From assembly GCA_023392125.1 (NCBI GenBank), contig JAEVZS010000006.1:1-62939 (forward strand): DNA of 62,939 nt, given 5' to 3'. A program made the translations under genes and the position numbers. This DNA comes from Bacteroidota bacterium. Its GTDB lineage: Bacteria > Bacteroidota > Bacteroidia > Cytophagales > Cytophagaceae. This document shows positions 1 through 10,494 of the stretch, piece after piece. Numbering within the stretch: the first letter of the stretch is position 1; every line of letters starts with the position of its first letter. The notes under the pieces are model-generated. The model had not been told where the DNA came from. It saw nothing but the letters and a program-made list of their open reading frames with translations, and ran no database searches.

Positions 1-3000
1 GATTGTAGAAGGGATCTTAATGCCGGAGTATCAAAACTTATATGGGTGGAAACAGTCAAAGGGTTCATGGTAAACTGCTGCCCATCGTAATAAAACCCTC
101 TTTCTGATAACCAGTTACTCCCATCCCAGGTAAAGCAAATGTCGTAATCCAGCCCGGTTCCCTTATCTGTATCACCAATAAAATCCCCGTTTCTATCCGG
201 CGGACCTACCAGTCCCCCATCCGGATCCACCCCGCTCACCGGATTATTACCCATTCCTACATAGGCTGAATAAAACTGTCGGTACGGATCCGGCCCCAGC
301 CAGCGGCCAATAACAGGATCGTACATACGAAGCTCAAAAGCATTCCAGCCGGTCTCCTCGTCTTTTTCGGCAAACTGCCCCTGGTAGCCGTAGCGGTAAT
401 TGTCAGGACCCACTTCCGAAGGACTCATTACCAGGCCATAGGGATAATAATCTGAATACGCTTCGCGCTCCCCTTCTTCATTCAGCACCACCCTGACATT
501 GCCTAAATGGTCTGTCAGCTCAAAAAGTGCATAATCGTTTTCCGGGTAATATACTCCAATACGCCCGCTCCCATAAACCGGTACTTCTTTCAGCTTAACA
601 CTGCTGCCTGTATTATTATCATCATATACTGCCAATGTCGCACCACCTGCGTCACGTACATACCAGGTATTATAGGATGAGTTTGATTTTTTGTACCGAT
701 ATCCGCCTTCATCGTAGCCTATCTGTATAGTTGCCCCGCCACCGGAAATACTTTTTACAAGGCCCGCAGCATTGTATGTTAAACTTCTGGACACATTGCC
801 AGAACCATCATTAAACGATAGTGACTTTATCTGGCCTATAGAGTTATAAAAATATGAACTTGAATAGCTAGGATTAACAAGATGTGCGTTAATACTCGAA
901 AGCTGGTTGGTATTGCTGTACCAATAAATAAAATCATGCAACATACTTCCATTGCTTCCCCGCCTCTTTAATCTCTGAATATTCCCATTCTTATCATAGC
1001 TGAGATCACTTTCCTGATATCGGTCATCAATCGCTTGGGTATACACACCGGACGAAACTGTACCAAAATCAGCCTGTGAAAGCTGATACCGGTTGTCATA
1101 GCTGTATACATAACTATCAGACACAGTACTGTCAAAACCCGGCCGGTCGGAGAACCAGCAGCTGGCTTTTATCAGCCCATTGTAATAGTTATTTCCTCCT
1201 GCAAAGGTCACTGTACTGATACCGGCTCCGTTCTTTACATAATCATTGTCATAATAGTGCAGGGACATTCCAAAAAGATCATTTTCGTCCTTGCCCGGAT
1301 CCGTATTTTTCTCGTGACTGTTTATAGACTTCAGCCAGCCTTGCGCGGTGTATACATAATCTATACCCTGAATATCTTCTGTTTTAGTATATTCCGGAAT
1401 GGTTACCGGAAACTCAACACCTCTGACGGTAACATAGTGAATAAACTCAGGCATCTGAACGGACTGAAAATACTCCACTCTTTTCAGAGGGCCATGGAGG
1501 TAATAATGGTATTCCGCGCGTTTTGACAGAGTGGAGAAGTCCAGGTCCCCGTCTTCCGTATTCTGGGGAGCAGTTTTTGAAAGATATACCGATTTCAGCC
1601 GTGCATCAGCATCGTACAAATACGTATGATAGAACGCATCCTCCTGCCCATCCTGATATGCCACAAGACTGATATTGCCATTGGCAGCGTATTCATAGTT
1701 AATAACTTTTTCACCTAAACCGGGATAATATCTGGCCATTGAAACAGTTCTTCCTCTTTCGTCATAGCTAAACCAGGATTTTGTTTCGCCCACCCTTTCG
1801 GTATAGGATGGTTTACCACGTAAAAAAGCCTGTCCGATCGATGTTCCGGCTACCGGAACGTCATACACTGTTTTTATAACATCATAACGGGTCCCGAAAT
1901 TAACACTAAGTCCTCCGTTAGTTTCGGTATTCTCAAGAATATTGACCAATGCTGCAGAGTTAAAAACAGGACAGCCTGTACAGGGCAGATATTCTCCTGT
2001 TTCTACAGGACGGCCTATTTTGTCATAGTGAATATACAAAAACCGCCCGTCGATAGCCTGTTCTGCATTTTGCGAAAAACGCAGCAATCCATCATTGCGG
2101 TACATATACCTGGTCGTGCCGGTATTGGGGATACGCTCTTCTATCAAAAAACCGCGATGATCGTATACAAAAATGCTTTTCTCGACAAAGCTGAAGTTAT
2201 AGCCAGGATTGTCCTTTATATATTCTACTCCCATAGGAGTGACAGAGCAAACCAGCCTGCCCGGTACATCATATATATTATATGATTTTATATCGGCAGC
2301 AGGATCAACAGCAATCAGCACCTTATCCCCTTTATCCAGATACGTGATTATTTCCTTTCCCTCAATATCCCTGCTAACTACTTTGTAGCAATTATCAGCC
2401 AATGGCAGATTAACGGAGCCGGGGAACAGCTTTTCTCTTACTTCCAGGTAGTCATCAATGATTTGAACATCCTGAACATTGAGAGGAAGAATCTCCGTCT
2501 CACCATATCTCCCGGAACCGGCATAATGGTAATCTCCCGGCAGTGTACCCCCCTTTATCTGATTGGTGCCATCTTCCTGATAGATGGTTCTGGCATAAGG
2601 GTAGATCGTCGCAGGAGTCAGCGGCTCCAGCATAGCTGCTTTATCCTCAGCCTCCAGAGCCGTACGGGAGCTTTCTGCGTTCAGATTGCTATAGTACCAG
2701 CCAAGCGTACCAGGCATATCTGAATCGATCAGGTCAGGCGTACTAAATTTTTGCACCGGAGCTCCGCCCTCCGGTGTATATTGATCGAAGTTGCTGTAAG
2801 AAAACTTATTGCCGGCAACAGTAACAAAATTATCCCTATAGCTGAAATACATATCCTGCCCGGTCTGAATATACTCACCGCATTGATCAACTGCAGCTGT
2901 AAGCGTACTTACGTTGACAGGAGCGGGCAATGTTGTAATCGCCGGTCTGCCAAATTTGTCATAAAGCACCTCAGAAGCCATAACTACCTTTCTGCTCAGA

Positions 3001-4742
3001 TCCTTGTACTGATTTTGCATCGGTAGTCCTCTTTCATTAAAATATTGCCTGGATTCGCTGATTACGTATCCGACATCATCAAATGCCCTTGTCTGCGTCC
3101 AGTTTTTCGTATTATCAGCAACTTCTCCGGCAGGGACTTCAGGCTCAGGAATCGTCTCAACCTGCAGGATCGCCCCTTCTTTCAAATGAACACCGGGCTT
3201 AACTATTACCCCCTTCTGACTTTTTACTTCATAAGTAAAATAGCTGAGCGCCTGAGTTTTCGCAAAGCCTGAAGAAAGCTCCGGAAAAATTTCAGGGAAA
3301 TCGGCAGGCAACTGTATCAGACAAGGGCTTTCCCTGGTTATATTGCTTCCCCCCACAAAAAGATTAATTGGCTTGTATTCGTAGCAATACAGCCCCAGGT
3401 AATCTTTCTTTTTCACATATATCCTGAAACTTCCAATATCAGCGTGCACCTTCAGCTTATATTTTCCAGGGTAATCATCGGGATGGGGGCTAAGGATTGC
3501 CGCTTTGAACTCTATAGCTGTATTATTCTGAGAAACAGGCGGAGTACCGCCATCATCGACCAATATTTCGTAATTCTGATCAAAATTTTCGATTTCTTTG
3601 TAGAAAAAGGGGAAAACCGCATCAACGGAATTATACAGCTGAACGACATATTCTACACCCTTTTCAACTTTATAGCCTCCATTGGTTCCGTTGTATCCTC
3701 CGTTAATTTCTTCAGCGCCGGGAAAGGCAAAGGTTACTCCCGATTCCGAATAACAGCTGGGAACCACATTGACATAAAAATCAGGCGTACTATACTGGTT
3801 ACCAAAACGATCTTTGATTTCCAGCTGCAGCGTGTAGTCTCCGACCTCCATCGTGGCGCCCGCAGGAGATATCAATCGGTTGAATTGTCTGAAAGCATCC
3901 GGATTAGTAGAAATACTGACAGGAGTCCATGAAGAATATGTATTCAGTGATTGTCCATTCTTGCTCTTAATGAGATACCGCATCTGCCCTCCATCAAAAA
4001 CTTCATTGCAATACCCGCCGTCTCCATTCCAGAAAAAATTAACATTGGCCGTCGTTCCGGAATAGGCCGAAACTGTATATGTAGAACTATTATTGTAATC
4101 CAATTTGCCTGAAGCAGACTGAATACCTCCATAACCAAAGACTCCTTCAGTTTTCAGGACGCAACCATTCTGATAGTACGAAGCTTCGGTTGAATAATAA
4201 TCATCACATTTCAACTTTTTTAACGTTTGTCTGCGATACTCAAACTCCAAGCTAAAATTTCCAAAAAAACCCTGCTGTTTTATGGTTACATCAATTTTTC
4301 TTATAGCTTCATCCCTAAAAGTTATGATTGTATTTGGCCCTAAAAACTTATAATCAACAGTTTCTGACCTGACATCCAGTATATTTCCATCATAGTGCAA
4401 CAGAAGCCTGTCATGACCACACAGTTTGTTATACTTCAGGGGCTGAAATACCGTCCAGCCGTAATAACCGTTGCTTGTTCCGCTGCAGGTCTCTATTCCC
4501 GCATTAGGATCAAGGTAACTTTTCCCGTTCAGGTAGGTAAGATAGGGTAAGCTTTTGCCACAGGTCAGGACACTCGCTGTTGCTTCATAATTAAAAGAAG
4601 TAATATTCTGCCGACCATGTATGAGACTTTTATATCCCTGAGAAAAAGAGTCAATCGTGTTGACCAGTACTATAAAAAGTATTACGAGTTTGACAAAACT
4701 CCAATAACTGGCTGTCTTATATCTAAGTTCATTATTCAACAT
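1..4742 (-). CDS. RHS/YD-repeat protein, C-terminal half (partial, runs off left edge)
   Basis: This reading frame has no stop inside the window; I checked it by translating stretches near 4740, 2940, 1017, 282 and down to position 1, all in one frame. The start is ATG at 4742 (an in-frame ATG at 4754 is possible), so it overlaps the end of the upstream RHS gene by 11 bases. A hydrophobic segment ending SFSQG near residue 35 looks like a signal peptide. The middle has the pattern seen in Bacteroidota RHS proteins (ESRQYFNERGLPMQ, DKFGRPAITTLPAP), then YD-type repeats (for example SYDKNGNIQRL). Near the left edge is the RHS-associated core: DHLGNVRVV, NYRYGYQGQFAEKDEETGWN, YDPVIGRWLGPDPYRQFYSA and NNPVSGVDPDG. 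After this core RHS proteins usually change to a variable tail; about 70 tail residues are visible. By family analogy the YD shell encloses the tail. Function of the tail is unknown. Confidence 0.88.
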   Translation of the reverse strand, partial: MLNNELRYKTASYWSFVKLVILFIVLVNTIDSFSQGYKSLIHGRQNITSFNYEATASVLTCGKSLPYLTYLNGKSYLDPNAGIETCSGTSNGYYGWTVFQPLKYNKLCGHDRLLLHYDGNILDVRSETVDYKFLGPNTIITFRDEAIRKIDVTIKQQGFFGNFSLEFEYRRQTLKKLKCDDYYSTEASYYQNGCVLKTEGVFGYGGIQSASGKLDYNNSSTYTVSAYSGTTANVNFFWNGDGGYCNEVFDGGQMRYLIKSKNGQSLNTYSSWTPVSISTNPDAFRQFNRLISPAGATMEVGDYTLQLEIKDRFGNQYSTPDFYVNVVPSCYSESGVTFAFPGAEEINGGYNGTNGGYKVEKGVEYVVQLYNSVDAVFPFFYKEIENFDQNYEILVDDGGTPPVSQNNTAIEFKAAILSPHPDDYPGKYKLKVHADIGSFRIYVKKKDYLGLYCYEYKPINLFVGGSNITRESPCLIQLPADFPEIFPELSSGFAKTQALSYFTYEVKSQKGVIVKPGVHLKEGAILQVETIPEPEVPAGEVADNTKNWTQTRAFDDVGYVISESRQYFNERGLPMQNQYKDLSRKVVMASEVLYDKFGRPAITTLPAPVNVSTLTAAVDQCGEYIQTGQDMYFSYRDNFVTVAGNKFSYSNFDQYTPEGGAPVQKFSTPDLIDSDMPGTLGWYYSNLNAESSRTALEAEDKAAMLEPLTPATIYPYARTIYQEDGTNQIKGGTLPGDYHYAGSGRYGETEILPLNVQDVQIIDDYLEVREKLFPGSVNLPLADNCYKVVSRDIEGKEIITYLDKGDKVLIAVDPAADIKSYNIYDVPGRLVCSVTPMGVEYIKDNPGYNFSFVEKSIFVYDHRGFLIEERIPNTGTTRYMYRNDGLLRFSQNAEQAIDGRFLYIHYDKIGRPVETGEYLPCTGCPVFNSAALVNILENTETNGGLSVNFGTRYDVIKTVYDVPVAGTSIGQAFLRGKPSYTERVGETKSWFSYDERGRTVSMARYYPGLGEKVINYEYAANGNISLVAYQDGQEDAFYHTYLYDADARLKSVYLSKTAPQNTEDGDLDFSTLSKRAEYHYYLHGPLKRVEYFQSVQMPEFIHYVTVRGVEFPVTIPEYTKTEDIQGIDYVYTAQGWLKSINSHEKNTDPGKDENDLFGMSLHYYDNDYVKNGAGISTVTFAGGNNYYNGLIKASCWFSDRPGFDSTVSDSYVYSYDNRYQLSQADFGTVSSGVYTQAIDDRYQESDLSYDKNGNIQRLKRRGSNGSMLHDFIYWYSNTNQLSSINAHLVNPSYSSSYFYNSIGQIKSLSFNDGSGNVSRSLTYNAAGLVKSISGGGATIQIGYDEGGYRYKKSNSSYNTWYVRDAGGATLAVYDDNNTGSSVKLKEVPVYGSGRIGVYYPENDYALFELTDHLGNVRVVLNEEGEREAYSDYYPYGLVMSPSEVGPDNYRYGYQGQFAEKDEETGWNAFELRMYDPVIGRWLGPDPYRQFYSAYVGMGNNPVSGVDPDGGLVGPPDRNGDFIGDTDKGTGLDYDICFTWDGSNWLSERGFYYDGQQFTMNPLTVSTHISFDTPALRSLLQ

Positions 4743-7700
4743 GATTCTTTCCATAATTTAAGCTTTGTTCACTTACTATTTTCTCAGCCGGATAAAACAG
4801 CTCCTGAAATACTCGCCGCAAATTGCCCATATCGTCATACTCAAATCGCTGATATAAATTTTCATTATTCAGAATATGTGTCAACCGGCCGTTATCAAGG
4901 TCATATACATAAGTAAACAAACCCGCATCAAGCGGCGATACGCGAAAATCGTCGAAATAAATACTCTGATCCGCCCTGTTAAGACAGACAAACTCAATTT
5001 CGGGCAGTGAACCATTGACCGGTGAAATAAGAGACGTACTAATATCCAGATTAATCAGATGGTGAGCATTTGCTTTAAGCTTTTCATTCAGAATCGCCGC
5101 GCTGCCAATCTGGACTTTGGTATCCTTATACCGGCATATGATTCTCGCATAATCCAGATTTTGGCTTTCGTTCTCAAAATTGGGTATATAGACCCACACA
5201 CTCGCACGGTAATGCTTATTAGCCCATGGCCGGAACGAATATGCGAAACCTTCCTGATTCCGATCTACCTTGAGCGTATATGTGCCGGTATGAGCCCGGC
5301 TTCTGTCATTTACAATAGCTCCGTTCCCCAATTTAACATAACCTTCCAGAATACTTTTTGCAGGATCAGAGCTGACAGTATGATACTCACTGAACTCACA
5401 CCCCGTGTAAGCGATTTCGTCTCTGGCTGCATTAACAGCCGATGCGATTACATATCTGGAAGAAGGATCACAAATCAGGGAAGAGTAGACACTATTTAAA
5501 TCTTTGCTTTCCAGAATCATTGAATAATTGTTGACATAGCTGACCGCTGAAGCTTGCTGCCAGTTACTGTTGGATTCCGGATTACCAAAATCAAAATAGC
5601 TGAGATCTGACAATTTAAAAGTACCTTCGCTATTCAATACCATCGTATTATTTCCAGCCCATATGTACGAGCCAGCCATACGCCATGTATTGCTCTGATT
5701 GATTATACCAACACCGGACTGCTTACTATGCTCTATCACATTTAGATTATCCGCCCAGGTAGTCACGCCCGCACCAATGAAGGCAGTAGTAGTATAATCA
5801 TCTATTGACACTGGACTTGTCACATTTTCAACGACCTTGTACGTGTATACAGCAGCCTTCTGATCAAGCATATGCCGGTTTGACTTATTATTCGCTCTGT
5901 GTCCCATTGACGGGTATTTTCTGTAGGCCGGGACTTCTTTACTCATAAACATATTACCGTTCGCATCTTCTGAAACACTAACCAGCGGATTTCCCGAGAA
6001 ATAATCATAGCCTAGCGTTCTATGCTCCGACTCCAGTCCTTTGACTCCGTCATACGAATATGTAGAGGTATTAATAACCGGATATTCTTCAATTTCAGTA
6101 ATCTGAAATTTATTAGTCCCATTCACGACTTTCCTTTCAAAAAATACCTGATCAACCCTTCCCTGATTATTGTGGTGTTCCTCCAAAGCCTGTTCATAAC
6201 CTGTTTCGGTCAGTCCCTCATGGAGAAACCGGTTTTCCATTTTACTGAGAATACTTCCCGTTGCGTTTCTGCCGGAATAGTTTGTGACAGATTTCAGCAA
6301 TCCGCTTCTGTTGCTAAGATTTTTAAAACGAACAACCTGAAGATTATAATTATCCGATGCGAGTGTTTTGGCGCTAACCGACTTAGGCATCATTGCATTC
6401 TTATCAAATACCGAAAACACATATTTAGTACTGCCAACACCGGTCAGTTCTGTATAAGAGTTGGAAGAATTATAATGTCTTACAATATCCTGAACGATTA
6501 CTTCCTCATACAATACTCCTGGAGGCGGTAAAAATGCAGAATTAGCCAGAATTGTATGATAGTAAGGATAGACCAGATTATGATAATTTACTCTGCGGAA
6601 GTTTTCATTTGCCCCGTGATAATGAATATTCAAATCCACAGGCTCATAAGAGGTGGTTCCATTCAAATACTGGAAGGTAGTGATATTTTCAGTATTATCG
6701 TGTCTGAGCCCGATAGATTTTACCCTTATACCACCACCTGGTCTATTGTACTGAGCATTGTTGCTGACAATCACATTACCAATATCCAACTTAAGATACG
6801 TATCCATAAAACCATCACAATGGTAATTATTTAAATTATCAAACAACTCCTGTGGAATTGTAACGTCGATATAATTCGCTCCCACCGTTAAAACAGGACA
6901 GGTTTCTTCATTTAACAATTTGCTATAAATCTGCATAAAATCAATATGCTCCACATACACCGGGCAGGTGAAGTCATTCTGAGGATACTCAACCCATAAC
7001 AATAATTTCAGATCAATAAAATCCCCAAGACTTATGTAGTCCTGAAGATCAACATTCGTATACAAGCCCAGTCTTATAAGATTCCCCCCAATCAGACTAA
7101 CCGACTTAACTGAATAGTTCTGAAAGTCTGTCAAACCCGGATTTTTAATCTGATCTGATTCATATTCAATAGAAATATCAGCGCCAAGAGGGGTTTTAAT
7201 TTTTGAAAGAGACCAGGCCATCACATTCTCTGAGGACACATCAGAAGTTTCTTGTCTTGTTCTCTGTCTTTCAGTTTCCGAAACCGTATAGTCTGATTTA
7301 TACATACCCCATATGTCTATCGCATTTTTATTGTAAGGAGTACTTGCCAGACAATATTCAAAACCGGTTGAAGGAATAATCTTGGAGGAATTCAGACCAA
7401 GTATATCATAGCCGTTCAATGTTAGCTTACCACTATTGATATTACTCTTCGTATAAACTCCGGAAGCATACGTCAGATCAAAGCTGTTGGGGGTCTCAGG
7501 ACACAGAGTATAGTCATAATCAAAGACTACCTGACGTATTGCGGCATTTTCTATGCCGGTACCTTCTATATCGTAGACATCAAGCACTTTCTGTCCGTTA
7601 TGCAGTGTCCTTGATTCAGGGTTTCCTCCTGCTTTAGAGACTACGTAATCATGGTTCAGATCAGTTCCTAATGCCTGAAGCTCATCAACACTGGAAATAA

Positions 7701-9867
7701 GTCCGATCTTTTCCAGCTCTTTGTTTAAAGCTTTGTTAGTAAACAGCAAGATTTTATTCAGTTTCAGGCTGGATACCGGCATACCACCAACATTCCCATA
7801 CTGATCAAGCTCCACATTAAAGCCACCATTGACAGAGTTTCCAACCCCTTTCCCATCTCTCTTTATATCTTTAACAAATAAGGCGGTATGACTCCTGGTT
7901 TTTATAGCATTGAGATAGTACAACTCTTTTCTACCCGAAGAAAATACACTAACCCGCGAATTCAGATCTTTACTGCTTCCTTCCGTCGGGTTTCTCCATA
8001 TATATTTATCGGTCCATTTGCCATAATCAAATTTCACCCAATAGCCCCAGTCATTGTCATCAATAATGCCATAAGGTGGTCTGTCGACATAATCCGGACC
8101 TGTGATACCGGTCATCAGCCAGGTATAAGCATATGGCAATGACTTTGTAATCTTCCGGACACTTTCTCCACTCACATTTGAAGACTGCTCTGTGTAATCA
8201 CTAAAATTATATACCGGTATAGAATAATGATATGAGACCCCGGTCTTATTTGTAACAAGGAATCCGCCTATATTATCAGGTGCATCCTGCCCGTATTCTC
8301 CCTGAACCTCCAGATAATTCGCCCGGTTTACCAGATCCGGAACAAAGCCCTTCAAACCGGCAAGCCGGCTAAGCATTTGTGCCTCATTTTCTTCCTGAAT
8401 AACCCTGGTTGCATCATATATCTCCTGATTGGTAAACCATTCGATATGACGAGACCCTGCCAATATGCCATCTGATTTATTGAAATCACTACTATTGTCC
8501 GGATTGCTCACTCTATCTTCACCTATTGAATTTACAATTCCTGAAAGATAATCCGTGGAAGCGTTATATGTTGTGGGGATTTCCTTTGTATAGGAATTGG
8601 AGAAATCATTGACAAACCTGAAGCCAACCTTATTGGCAAACGGATTAAACGCATAATCAAAATGCACTCCATTAACCGGATTCCCATTGCCATCTTTAGC
8701 CGTTCTCCTGAACAAACTCCCATGTTCAAAAATATATGGCTGTATGCTGCCTCCAATGCCCTGCCCCAATACCTGATACATATCATACGAAGGCATGCTG
8801 CCACCCATACCGGCATCAACTTCAGCACTATAGGAAGGAGTCTCTTTAAAAGAAACACAATCAAAAGCAATATTTTCCAATCCGGATAGAGGAATATTCT
8901 TTACGTACAAAGAGCCATAACACTGTGAATTGTCCATTTGATCTATGTAGTAACGGGTAGTACTTCCGCTGTAAGACAAACTAAGTCCATATGGCAATGG
9001 GAGCGTAAAGCTTCTGTTGCTACTTCGGCTCGTAACAACCCCGGCATTGCTGTTTATACTTTGGAAATTGGATACCGAATAGATCGCAGGAGTAACCTGT
9101 CCGGAGGATGTACTTATAGAGGCAGCCCCCCCGATTGCGTAATCCTGATAGCTTCCCCTTGCGGAAGCATTAATCGATGTTTTCCCCGATGCTATCCCCA
9201 CTCCCAGAGAGGCTGATGAAGAAAAGCCATAACCAGCCTTTGCCGAAGCAGATACACCTATTTGTGAATACTGCTCTCCAAAAGGATCTGCCCCCGTAGA
9301 AAAGCCAACCCCAATACCAGACTGGGACCTATAGCCAACACTGATATTTGCGCCTATATCACTGCCTTTATATGTATCATTGCCAAAAGCTATTCCAAAT
9401 CCCACTCCTAGTTGCCGGCTTCCAGGTATACCGATACCAATACCGATTGATGTAATCCTGGTATAACCACCCTCCCAAATATCTCTGATTAATTCTCCGC
9501 TACCATTCATATCATCTGGAAGACCACTTACATATCTATTCAGAGCTCCGGGGTTTAAACTCCAGCCCAAACCCACCCAGGAGCTTTCTTCATCCGGTCC
9601 GATCCCCGCATGGTAGGACAAAGCCAGCGGATAACCACCCTCAGGCCCCGGTACATCAAGCAAAGGAACGCTATAGGTAAAGTCTCCTGTAGACAGATTG
9701 ACCATATCGGTGGTATCTACCGGCTCAAAGCTGCTGAACTCCGGAGCGCTCGGCCCGGCAGTCAGCGCCCAGGAAATGGTCGGCGCAAGCGTAGCCTGCA
9801 GGGTAGACAGGAGGCATGTCAGACTAAGTATTCGGAGAAAGTAGGGATGCTTTCGGAAAAAAAACAT
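4732..9867 (-). CDS. RHS/SpvB-like secreted protein, N-terminal half of a split RHS pair
   Basis: 1711 residues with an N-terminal signal peptide (hydrophobic segment around residues 10-35). The first domain carries the Bacteroidota RHS/SpvB-type start: DMVNLSTGDFTYSVPLLDVP, then SYHAGIGPDEESSWVGLGWS and LNPGALNR at about residues 55-112. Residues ~135-265 are a Gly/Ser/Ala-rich low-complexity stretch of alternating small and aliphatic residues. Around 1530-1670 there is a jelly-roll-like segment ending IYFDDFRVSPLDAG, resembling carbohydrate-binding modules. The last ~60 residues (FTYVYDLDNGRLTHI, RFEYDDMGNLRRVF) are a YD repeat of the kind that normally continues into an RHS shell. The next gene overlaps the stop codon and supplies the rest of the shell, so the two proteins very likely act together. 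Start ATG at 9867 is 27 bases after the lipoprotein gene. Substrate or target is unknown. Confidence 0.87.
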   Translation of the reverse strand: MFFFRKHPYFLRILSLTCLLSTLQATLAPTISWALTAGPSAPEFSSFEPVDTTDMVNLSTGDFTYSVPLLDVPGPEGGYPLALSYHAGIGPDEESSWVGLGWSLNPGALNRYVSGLPDDMNGSGELIRDIWEGGYTRITSIGIGIGIPGSRQLGVGFGIAFGNDTYKGSDIGANISVGYRSQSGIGVGFSTGADPFGEQYSQIGVSASAKAGYGFSSSASLGVGIASGKTSINASARGSYQDYAIGGAASISTSSGQVTPAIYSVSNFQSINSNAGVVTSRSSNRSFTLPLPYGLSLSYSGSTTRYYIDQMDNSQCYGSLYVKNIPLSGLENIAFDCVSFKETPSYSAEVDAGMGGSMPSYDMYQVLGQGIGGSIQPYIFEHGSLFRRTAKDGNGNPVNGVHFDYAFNPFANKVGFRFVNDFSNSYTKEIPTTYNASTDYLSGIVNSIGEDRVSNPDNSSDFNKSDGILAGSRHIEWFTNQEIYDATRVIQEENEAQMLSRLAGLKGFVPDLVNRANYLEVQGEYGQDAPDNIGGFLVTNKTGVSYHYSIPVYNFSDYTEQSSNVSGESVRKITKSLPYAYTWLMTGITGPDYVDRPPYGIIDDNDWGYWVKFDYGKWTDKYIWRNPTEGSSKDLNSRVSVFSSGRKELYYLNAIKTRSHTALFVKDIKRDGKGVGNSVNGGFNVELDQYGNVGGMPVSSLKLNKILLFTNKALNKELEKIGLISSVDELQALGTDLNHDYVVSKAGGNPESRTLHNGQKVLDVYDIEGTGIENAAIRQVVFDYDYTLCPETPNSFDLTYASGVYTKSNINSGKLTLNGYDILGLNSSKIIPSTGFEYCLASTPYNKNAIDIWGMYKSDYTVSETERQRTRQETSDVSSENVMAWSLSKIKTPLGADISIEYESDQIKNPGLTDFQNYSVKSVSLIGGNLIRLGLYTNVDLQDYISLGDFIDLKLLLWVEYPQNDFTCPVYVEHIDFMQIYSKLLNEETCPVLTVGANYIDVTIPQELFDNLNNYHCDGFMDTYLKLDIGNVIVSNNAQYNRPGGGIRVKSIGLRHDNTENITTFQYLNGTTSYEPVDLNIHYHGANENFRRVNYHNLVYPYYHTILANSAFLPPPGVLYEEVIVQDIVRHYNSSNSYTELTGVGSTKYVFSVFDKNAMMPKSVSAKTLASDNYNLQVVRFKNLSNRSGLLKSVTNYSGRNATGSILSKMENRFLHEGLTETGYEQALEEHHNNQGRVDQVFFERKVVNGTNKFQITEIEEYPVINTSTYSYDGVKGLESEHRTLGYDYFSGNPLVSVSEDANGNMFMSKEVPAYRKYPSMGHRANNKSNRHMLDQKAAVYTYKVVENVTSPVSIDDYTTTAFIGAGVTTWADNLNVIEHSKQSGVGIINQSNTWRMAGSYIWAGNNTMVLNSEGTFKLSDLSYFDFGNPESNSNWQQASAVSYVNNYSMILESKDLNSVYSSLICDPSSRYVIASAVNAARDEIAYTGCEFSEYHTVSSDPAKSILEGYVKLGNGAIVNDRSRAHTGTYTLKVDRNQEGFAYSFRPWANKHYRASVWVYIPNFENESQNLDYARIICRYKDTKVQIGSAAILNEKLKANAHHLINLDISTSLISPVNGSLPEIEFVCLNRADQSIYFDDFRVSPLDAGLFTYVYDLDNGRLTHILNNENLYQRFEYDDMGNLRRVFQELFYPAEKIVSEQSLNYGKNHVE

Positions 9868-9894
9868 ATTCTTGGTTTAAGATAAAATCGTGTA

Positions 9895-10494
9895 TTAACT
9901 GTTCGGTTTCTGGTGAAAATCAAGACGAGGTATCCGGTCTATATCCTTGCGGGAAAAAGGGAACCGCATACCGGCTCCGTCAAAGCCCTGAAAAATGATA
10001 TCCAGCCGCTCAAAGCGTTCCTTTTTCCTGAAAGCCAGTAAAACAGGCGCCGCACCGGAAATGCCAAATAAGCGCGGAGCATAATAATCGCTCAGGGTTA
10101 TGGTATCAGACTGATCGATGACCATATATACATACCTGTCCAGCTCAAAAGAGAGCTTTTGCAGATTATCGGCCAGCGCCGGGCCGCCGCCCAGGGGGTC
10201 ACGGCCATCCTGACTCAGTGAGAGGATAAAATACCAGTAGGCATCGTACCGGTCACTGGCATTTCTCAACAGGCTGTCACTGATTTCCGGCCTATTGCCC
10301 AGCTCCTGCCAGACCAGCAGATCCGAAGGCCGGTAGGTCACGGAGGCGCTGAGGACACCCTGCTCTTCTTTTCGGGTCAGTCCGTGAGAAGGCTCCTGTA
10401 TATAGCGGAGCAGCTCTTCATGACTGAGTGTCTCGCTACAGGCACAGAGCAGAAATGGCAGGGCCCATATCAAAATGTTCCGGATTGGTCGCAT
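9895..10494 (-). CDS. Hypothetical lipoprotein of the RHS operon
   Basis: 199 residues. The N-terminus (MRPIRNILIWALPFLLCACS) is a short lipoprotein signal; the Cys in LLCAC is the likely lipidation site, so the protein should be anchored in the inner or outer membrane facing the periplasm. I do not recognise the mature part; it is acidic to neutral, without repeats or further membrane segments. Its ATG shares one base with the stop of the OmpH-like gene (TAATG), which suggests translational coupling. The RHS gene follows after 27 bases. Position between a periplasmic chaperone and a secreted RHS pair suggests a role in export, anchoring or immunity of the RHS protein, but this is inference from context only. 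Confidence 0.8.
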   Translation of the reverse strand: MRPIRNILIWALPFLLCACSETLSHEELLRYIQEPSHGLTRKEEQGVLSASVTYRPSDLLVWQELGNRPEISDSLLRNASDRYDAYWYFILSLSQDGRDPLGGGPALADNLQKLSFELDRYVYMVIDQSDTITLSDYYAPRLFGISGAAPVLLAFRKKERFERLDIIFQGFDGAGMRFPFSRKDIDRIPRLDFHQKPNS

